From Luteococcus sp048595755 (GTDB lineage: Bacteria; Actinomycetota; Actinomycetes; Propionibacteriales; Propionibacteriaceae): a DNA stretch of 64,000 nt. Below the pieces are notes generated by a model. It saw only the letters and a list, made by a program, of their open reading frames with translations, was not told where the DNA came from and did no database searches. A program made the translations under genes and the position numbers. The stretch spans positions 434,001 to 498,000 of the forward strand of contig NZ_CP184360.1 of the NCBI RefSeq assembly GCF_048595755.1, given 5' to 3'. Shown here one piece after another: positions 59,546 through 64,000 of the stretch. The number at the start of each line of letters is the position of its first letter. Position 1 is the first letter of the stretch.

Positions 59546-59571
59546 ACAGGCTGCACACAGCAAGCGCACAG
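59546..59571. promoter_or_regulatory. Triple 11-bp ACAG repeat (PhoP-box-like), site 2
   Basis: ACAG at 59546, 59557 and 59568; heptamers TCACAGG/ACACAGC/GCACAGC. The pattern resembles the mycobacterial PhoP box TCACAGC-N4-TCACAGC. Upstream of the phoP-like gene, hence probably autoregulatory. Confidence 0.68.
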
Positions 59572-59605
59572 CTCTCCCAGCGGATTGCGGAGGAAGGTGG
59601 TGCCC

Positions 59606-60340
59606 ATGGCACGTTTCAATCCCGACAATGAACAGCTCACCCGCCCCGACGGCTCCCCCATCCGGGTGTTGGCCGTCGACGACGAGCCCAGCCTCACCGA
59701 ATTGCTCGGCATGGCGATGCGCTACGAGGGGTGGGAGGTCTCCACCGCCGCCAGCGGCACCGCCGCGGTGAAGACCGCCCGCGAGGTGCGACCGGATGCG
59801 ATCGTGCTGGACATGATGCTGCCGGACTTCGACGGCCTGGAGGTGATGCGCCGGATCCGCGCCGACCAACCCGATGTGCCCGTGATCTTCCTCACCGCGA
59901 AGGATGCCGTCGCGGACCGGATCGGCGGGCTGACCGCCGGCGGCGACGACTACGTCACCAAGCCCTTCAGCCTGGAGGAGGTGATCGCCCGGCTGCGCGC
60001 CCTGCTGCGCCGCAGCGGCGCCACCGCCCCGCAGAACGACCCGCTGTTGGTGGTCGGAGACCTGACGCTGGACGAGGACTCCCACGAGGTGACCCGTGGT
60101 GGCGACCAGATCAGCCTGACCGCCACCGAGTTCGAGCTGCTGCGCTACCTGATGCGCAATCCCAAGCGGGTGCTCTCCAAGGCGCAGATCCTGGACCGGG
60201 TGTGGAACTACGACTTCGGTGGTCAGGCCAATGTGGTGGAGCTCTACATCAGCTACTTGCGCAAGAAGATCGACCATGGTCGAGAGCCGATGATCCACAC
60301 CATGCGCGGCGCAGGCTATGTGCTGCGCCCGGCAGCATGA
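59606..60340 (+). CDS. PhoP/TcrA-like response regulator, 244 aa
   Basis: An OmpR-family regulator. Receiver domain with VLAVDDEPSL, D69 (AIVLDMMLP) and YVTKPFSLEEVIARLRALLR; effector domain with RVWNYDFGGQANVVELYISY, very like the recognition region of mycobacterial PhoP. PhoP controls virulence lipids, acid response and small RNAs there; the regulon here is unknown. ATG 59606 is preceded by GGAGGAAGG. The stop overlaps the kinase start by 4 nt (ATGA). Confidence 0.9.
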   Translation: MARFNPDNEQLTRPDGSPIRVLAVDDEPSLTELLGMAMRYEGWEVSTAASGTAAVKTAREVRPDAIVLDMMLPDFDGLEVMRRIRADQPDVPVIFLTAKDAVADRIGGLTAGGDDYVTKPFSLEEVIARLRALLRRSGATAPQNDPLLVVGDLTLDEDSHEVTRGGDQISLTATEFELLRYLMRNPKRVLSKAQILDRVWNYDFGGQANVVELYISYLRKKIDHGREPMIHTMRGAGYVLRPAA

Positions 60341-61830
60341 GCCCCACGCCCGAGCCCGGCCGGGCGCCGGTCTCGCTGCGTCCCCTGGCCGAGCTGGGGC
60401 CGGGCACCCTGGGGCGGCAGCTGGTGGTGCGCGTGGTCCTGCTCGTGGCCGTGGTGGCGATCCTGCTCGGTGCCGCCTCCACCCTGGCGGCCCGCCACCA
60501 GCTGATCGCCGCGGTCGATGCCAACCTGCAGGCCGCCGTCGAGCGAGGCCAACGCCACCCGGGCGACGAGCGCGGTTTCGGCAAACGGCCCATGCCTGGA
60601 ACCGAGGTGGGCCAGGTGACGGTCAGCGTCGACGAGGAGATGGTGCACGCCGTGCTGTGGGTGGAGGGCGGCAACTCGCAGCTGGCCCAGGAGGTCACCC
60701 AGCAGTTGCTGGAGGCCTCCCCCACCGAACCAACCACCATGCGACTCACCGGACTGGACGACTACCGCGTGCTGGCCGCCGACTCTCCGGACGGCACCCA
60801 GATCGTGGCCCTTCCGCTGAACCGGGTGGAGCACACCCTGCGCCAGCTGCTGTGGCTGGTGCTCGCGCTGCTGGGCGCCGCCATCACGGCCGCGGTGCTG
60901 GCGGCCCGCACGGTGGTGGTGCGCTCCCTCAAACCGCTCAACCGGTTGGCGAGCACCGCGACCGAGGTCTCCAACCTCTCGCTGGATCGTGGAGAGGTGG
61001 TGCTGCCGCAGCGGGTTGGGGCGGCCGATGCCGATCCGGCCCATGAGGTGGGCCGGGTGGGCTTCGCCTTCAACCACATGCTCGACAACGTCGAGGCTGC
61101 CCTTGCCACCCGACAGGCCTCCGAGACCCGGGTGCGGCAGTTCGTCGCCGACGCCAGCCACGAACTGCGCAATCCGCTGGCCTCCATCCGCGGCTATGCC
61201 GAACTCACCCGCCGCGGCCGCGACCAACTGCCCGAGGACATCCGTTTCGCGCTGGGCCGCATCGAGGCCGAGAGCACGCGGATGAGCCATCTGGTGGAGG
61301 ACATGCTCCTGCTGGCGCGCCTCGACGACGACCCCACCCTGGATCTGGCGCCCACCAATGCGGTGGAAATGGTGCTCAATGCCGTCAGCGACGCGCAGGT
61401 GGCCGGCCCCAACCACCAGTGGAGCGTGGCACTGCCCGACCAGCCGGTCATGGTGCAGGCCGACGCCCTCAAGTTGCACCAGGTGGTGGCCAACCTGTTG
61501 GCCAATGCCCGCACCCACACCCCGCCCGGCACCCGGGTGCACTGCGCCGTCACCAGCCGCGATGGCCAGGCGCACATCACGGTGCTGGACGACGGGCCGG
61601 GCATCGACGACAGCATCCGCGAGACGGCCTTCGAACGTTTCGCCCGGGCCGATGCAAGCCGCACCCACACCGCCGAGAGTTCCACCGGGCTGGGGCTGGC
61701 CATCGTCGCCGCAGTGATGGCTGCCCATGGCGGCAGCGTCGGTCTGGACTCACGCCCGGGCCACACCTGCTTCACCCTCAGCCTGCCGCTGGCTCAGCAG
61801 GACTCCACGGTGTCGGTCCAGCACGACTGA
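60337..61830 (+). CDS. PhoR/TcrY-like sensor histidine kinase, 497 aa
   Basis: A classical two-helix sensor kinase: membrane helices at about 30-50 and 165-190 enclose an extracytoplasmic domain of ~115 residues. A HAMP region follows, then H-box ADASHELRNPLASIRGYAEL, N-box HQVVANLLANARTHT, VLDDGPGI and TGLGLAIV. It is coupled to the PhoP-like regulator by a 4-nt overlap. Its last 37 bp overlap the converging 399-aa protein gene, so bases there code on both strands. Confidence 0.92.
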   Translation: MSPTPEPGRAPVSLRPLAELGPGTLGRQLVVRVVLLVAVVAILLGAASTLAARHQLIAAVDANLQAAVERGQRHPGDERGFGKRPMPGTEVGQVTVSVDEEMVHAVLWVEGGNSQLAQEVTQQLLEASPTEPTTMRLTGLDDYRVLAADSPDGTQIVALPLNRVEHTLRQLLWLVLALLGAAITAAVLAARTVVVRSLKPLNRLASTATEVSNLSLDRGEVVLPQRVGAADADPAHEVGRVGFAFNHMLDNVEAALATRQASETRVRQFVADASHELRNPLASIRGYAELTRRGRDQLPEDIRFALGRIEAESTRMSHLVEDMLLLARLDDDPTLDLAPTNAVEMVLNAVSDAQVAGPNHQWSVALPDQPVMVQADALKLHQVVANLLANARTHTPPGTRVHCAVTSRDGQAHITVLDDGPGIDDSIRETAFERFARADASRTHTAESSTGLGLAIVAAVMAAHGGSVGLDSRPGHTCFTLSLPLAQQDSTVSVQHD

Positions 61831-62993
61831 CGCAGGTAGAAGACGGCTCCGGCTCCCTGCGACGATCCCGGGTACCAGTCCAGGGCCATCCCCTCGTGGA
61901 AACCGGTGGCGCCGACCGCGCTCGAGCCGTGCCGCGCCAACCAGCCCTGCAGCTGGTCGGCCTGCCGGAAGAGTCCGGTGACGGCCTTCACCTCTGCGGC
62001 TGCCTGGGAGGCCACCGGCCGTCCCGACTGCTGCTGGGTCTTCACCTTGAGATAGCCGACCTCATCGCCCACCAGCTGGTAGTCGACGGTGTGCGTGAGA
62101 CCCTTGGCGCTGCGGGTGCAGGAGACCTGCGGCCCGGGTTCCCCACACCGGTAGCCCAGCCCCGTGAGCCCCGCCTCCAACGGCTTGAGCGGCGAGAGCC
62201 AGGCCGGCTGGGCGCCGTCCGGAACCCAGCCGTCGACGAACATCACCAGCGATCCGTCGGCGCTGCCCCGGGCCTTGACCTCTCCCCGCCGGGCCTCGGC
62301 ATAACGCTGCTCGTCGCCCTTGCGCACCGCGGCCAGCAGCGTCTGGCGCTGGGCCTTGTTGGGGATGACCTGCTGCGCCAACCACTCCTGCAGCCCCAGC
62401 GCCTTGGGATTGTTTCCGCCGGGGCCGTCCTGGACGTTGAGCGCGACGCGGCCCAGCCGCTTGCCCTTGGCGCCGCCCACATAGGCCAGCATCGCCGGGT
62501 TGCGGGTGTAGTGGGTGCACAGCCAGGAATCGATCCCGGGCTGCCCCTCCGATCCGCAGGTGAAACCCTCCTTGAGCAGCCGAGCCTTGACACCTGCGAC
62601 GGTGCCCTTGCCGGGAGCCTCCGTGGTCGCGCCCTCGCTGGATGGCGCCGATGGGGTGCTCGCTGCGGCCGGGCTGCCGGACGTCCCGGCGACGGGCGCC
62701 TCAGCCTGCGACGGGCGGTTGGTGGCCCACCAACCGCCACCCACCAGTGCGAGGACCAGCGGTACGACCACCAGCAGGGGCCAGCGACGCGACTTCCCGG
62801 GACGCTCTTCGTGCCGGGTCTCGATGCTCCTCGCGCCGGCGCCTTCCGCCCGTCTGAGCGGCACCCCCGGACCGGCCTGTTCGCCGGCCGGCCGAGGGGC
62901 CGGGGCGGGATCGGCGTCGACGGCAGCCCTGCGCGGACGCACTCGCGCGCCCGTCTCGTCGGCCTCCCCGGGTACCCCTCCCCTGTCAGTCAC
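61794..62993 (-). CDS. Single-pass membrane protein with Cys-containing outer domain, 399 aa
   Basis: No family is recognised. A basic, Pro/Ala-rich cytosolic N-terminus (about 65 aa) precedes one membrane helix (WPLLVVVPLVLALVGGGWWA, about 71-90), a Ser/Ala/Pro linker, then an outer region with two similar parts: GFTCGSEGQPGIDSWLCTHY and GYRCGEPGPQVSCTRSAKG each begin a module of ~130 residues, suggesting an internal repeat with a disulfide in each. GTG 62993 is 7 nt after TAGGCT, so leaderless. It overlaps the phoR-like gene by 37 bp at its 3' end. Confidence 0.65.
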   Translation of the reverse strand: MTDRGGVPGEADETGARVRPRRAAVDADPAPAPRPAGEQAGPGVPLRRAEGAGARSIETRHEERPGKSRRWPLLVVVPLVLALVGGGWWATNRPSQAEAPVAGTSGSPAAASTPSAPSSEGATTEAPGKGTVAGVKARLLKEGFTCGSEGQPGIDSWLCTHYTRNPAMLAYVGGAKGKRLGRVALNVQDGPGGNNPKALGLQEWLAQQVIPNKAQRQTLLAAVRKGDEQRYAEARRGEVKARGSADGSLVMFVDGWVPDGAQPAWLSPLKPLEAGLTGLGYRCGEPGPQVSCTRSAKGLTHTVDYQLVGDEVGYLKVKTQQQSGRPVASQAAAEVKAVTGLFRQADQLQGWLARHGSSAVGATGFHEGMALDWYPGSSQGAGAVFYLRQSCWTDTVESC

Positions 62994-63000
62994 GCGGGCC

Positions 63001-63006
63001 AGCCTA
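63001..63006 (-). promoter_or_regulatory. -10 element TAGGCT of the 399-aa membrane protein gene
   Basis: TAGGCT on the minus strand is 7 nt before GTG 62993. Confidence 0.5.
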
Positions 63007-63080
63007 ACCCCACGCTGCTCGCTGCCCGGTGGCAAGCCGCGGCAGAGAGCGGCGTCAGCGAGGCTGGTGGACCTCCCCGG

Positions 63081-63743
63081 TCACTGCTCGGCGACCTGCC
63101 AGGTCCACTGGTCCTCCACCTGCTGGGTGCAGACCGCATAGGTCCCGTCGAAGATGGCGACGGTGCCCGCCTCGCTCGACGAGCAGCTCTCCCCGTCGTA
63201 GTGGGACTCGTGGACCGTCTCATGCTTCACGCCGTTCGGGGTCCACACGGCCGGGTCGCAGCCGGCCAGGATCGCGTCGTCGTGCGCCTTGATGGAGGCG
63301 GACTTCTTGCCGGCCTTCACCGCCGCCTGCCAGGTCTCCTCGAGCTGCACGCAGATCTTCTGCCGCGAGCGGTACAGGCCACTGGAGCTGCGGTACCAGG
63401 TGCTGCCGTCGGATCCCTCGCCGTCGGATTCGCCGCCGCCCTCCCCGGGGCCCGACGAGGCCTGCACGGTGACCGTGACCTGGGGTGCGGGCGAGGCCTG
63501 CTCGGTGGCCTGGCTGGCCGACGCCGAGGCGCTGGAGCGCGGGGCCGACGATGCGTCGCTGGCGGCGGATGAGGCCGCCACCGAGGGTGCGGTGGTGGAC
63601 GCGGCCGGAGCCGACGCAGTGGTGGAGGCGACCGGGGCCGGCACGGCCCGTTCGAACTGCTTGGAGTCATCGGAGCAGCCGGTCATCCCCAACGGGAGGA
63701 CCAGGGCCAGCAGCGCGACCGCGGTGCGTGTGGTGCCGGTCAT
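63081..63743 (-). CDS. Secreted lipoprotein, 220 aa
   Basis: A predicted lipoprotein with lipobox GMTGC at residues 19-23, a long Ser/Ala/Thr linker (about 30-110) and a C-terminal domain (110-220) with several Cys (KICVQLEETW, ILAGCDPAVW, SCSSSEAG, YAVCTQQV) that could form two disulfides. No known family. ATG 63743 overlaps the stop of the upstream partial gene by 4 nt (ATGA), so the pair is co-translated. Probably part of a cell-envelope operon that continues beyond the window. Confidence 0.72.
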   Translation of the reverse strand: MTGTTRTAVALLALVLPLGMTGCSDDSKQFERAVPAPVASTTASAPAASTTAPSVAASSAASDASSAPRSSASASASQATEQASPAPQVTVTVQASSGPGEGGGESDGEGSDGSTWYRSSSGLYRSRQKICVQLEETWQAAVKAGKKSASIKAHDDAILAGCDPAVWTPNGVKHETVHESHYDGESCSSSEAGTVAIFDGTYAVCTQQVEDQWTWQVAEQ

Positions 63744-64000
63744 GACAGCGTCACCTCCACCTGGTCCAGCTTCTCGCCGACGATCGTCGCGGTGCCGCTG
63801 GGCGAGATCGTCGCCTCATCCTTGCCGCCCTTCCAGTCGGGTTCCATGAAGCCCTCGTCGTGTTCGAAGGTGACCGAGGCCTTGCCCTCGGCGTCGGTGG
63901 TGATCTGCACCCCGCCCTCGTAGCCGAGCTCACCGACGGCGATCCTGGGGTAGGCGTCCACCTTCCAGGCAATGTCGCGGTAGGTGTCCGACGAGTAGTA
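63740..64000 (-). CDS. Partial secreted-protein gene, C-terminal 86 residues
   Basis: The 3' end of a gene that begins beyond the window; its frame stays open to base 64000. The visible part (YYSSDTYRDIAWKVDAYPRI at the edge, then GGVQITTDAEGKASVTFEHD, EATISPSGTATIVGEKLDQV) has beta-strand character with alternating hydrophobic residues, like an immunoglobulin-type or lipoprotein outer domain. The stop overlaps the start of the downstream lipoprotein. No function can be given. Confidence 0.65.
   Translation of the reverse strand, partial: YYSSDTYRDIAWKVDAYPRIAVGELGYEGGVQITTDAEGKASVTFEHDEGFMEPDWKGGKDEATISPSGTATIVGEKLDQVEVTLS

Overview
The window is 64 kb of GC-rich chromosome from an actinobacterium, most likely a member of the Propionibacteriaceae. 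The best taxonomic marker is the complete methylmalonyl-CoA:pyruvate transcarboxylase cluster (5S, 12S, a small subunit and biotinylated 1.3S; 13.1-16.8 kb), the defining enzyme of the Wood-Werkman propionate cycle. General actinobacterial hallmarks agree: CarD next to ispD-ispF and an LpqE-like lipoprotein, SenX3-RegX3 beside gpmA and phoU, HspR with HAIR operators on clpB and dnaK, a class E-like sortase and many promoters that look leaderless. No rRNA, tRNA, CRISPR array, phage or transposase was found.

Layout. 0-6.5 kb: 3' end of glyA, a DUF2207 membrane protein, a VanZ-like protein, a zinc metallopeptidase, then ispF-ispD-carD on the minus strand. 6.7-13 kb: lpqE-like lipoprotein, regX3-senX3 diverging from phoU, gpmA, an SDR oxidoreductase and a FolP2-like protein. 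13-19 kb: transcarboxylase operon, a small zinc-ribbon protein, class II fba. 19-26 kb: GntR regulator, a SpoU-type methyltransferase and dedA sharing one promoter region, a DUF559/AbiEi-like gene enclosed by two 105-bp repeats, lemA, pyrE, sortase with lipoprotein, spermidine-synthase-like protein. 26-34.6 kb: clpB, nadE-htrA, and a response regulator/ABC transporter/kinase module resembling antibiotic-peptide resistance loci. 34.6-42.8 kb: esterase, AspT-type transporter, PfkB kinase and dnaK-grpE-dnaJ-hspR. 43-50 kb: flavin monooxygenase, an unusual double histidine kinase, a 765-bp structured non-coding stretch and a Na+/H+ antiporter-family transporter. 50-53 kb: alkyltransferase-like protein and a persulfide-response locus (CoA-disulfide reductase-rhodanese, small Cys protein, CstR-like repressor). 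53-64 kb: amino-acid permease, two ThrE-like exporters, a small secreted protein, YaaA, DoxX, a PhoP/PhoR-like two-component system and three cell-envelope proteins, the last cut by the window end.

Regulatory logic readable from the DNA: five HAIR operators link clpB and dnaK to HspR; a CsoR/CstR operator lies in the promoter between the rhodanese-reductase and its repressor; triple 11-bp ACAG repeats precede both the phoP-like gene and a small secreted-protein gene; four CTTG repeats at 11/12/11-bp spacing precede the ABC transporter beside its response regulator. At least twelve genes have a TANNNT hexamer 6-8 nt before the start codon and no ribosome binding site.

Most worth a second look: the repeat-bracketed DUF559 gene (21.4-22.65 kb), the C-loop hairpin array and possible 6C-like sRNA (47.6-48.03 kb), and the PhoP-box pair (57.6 and 59.55 kb).
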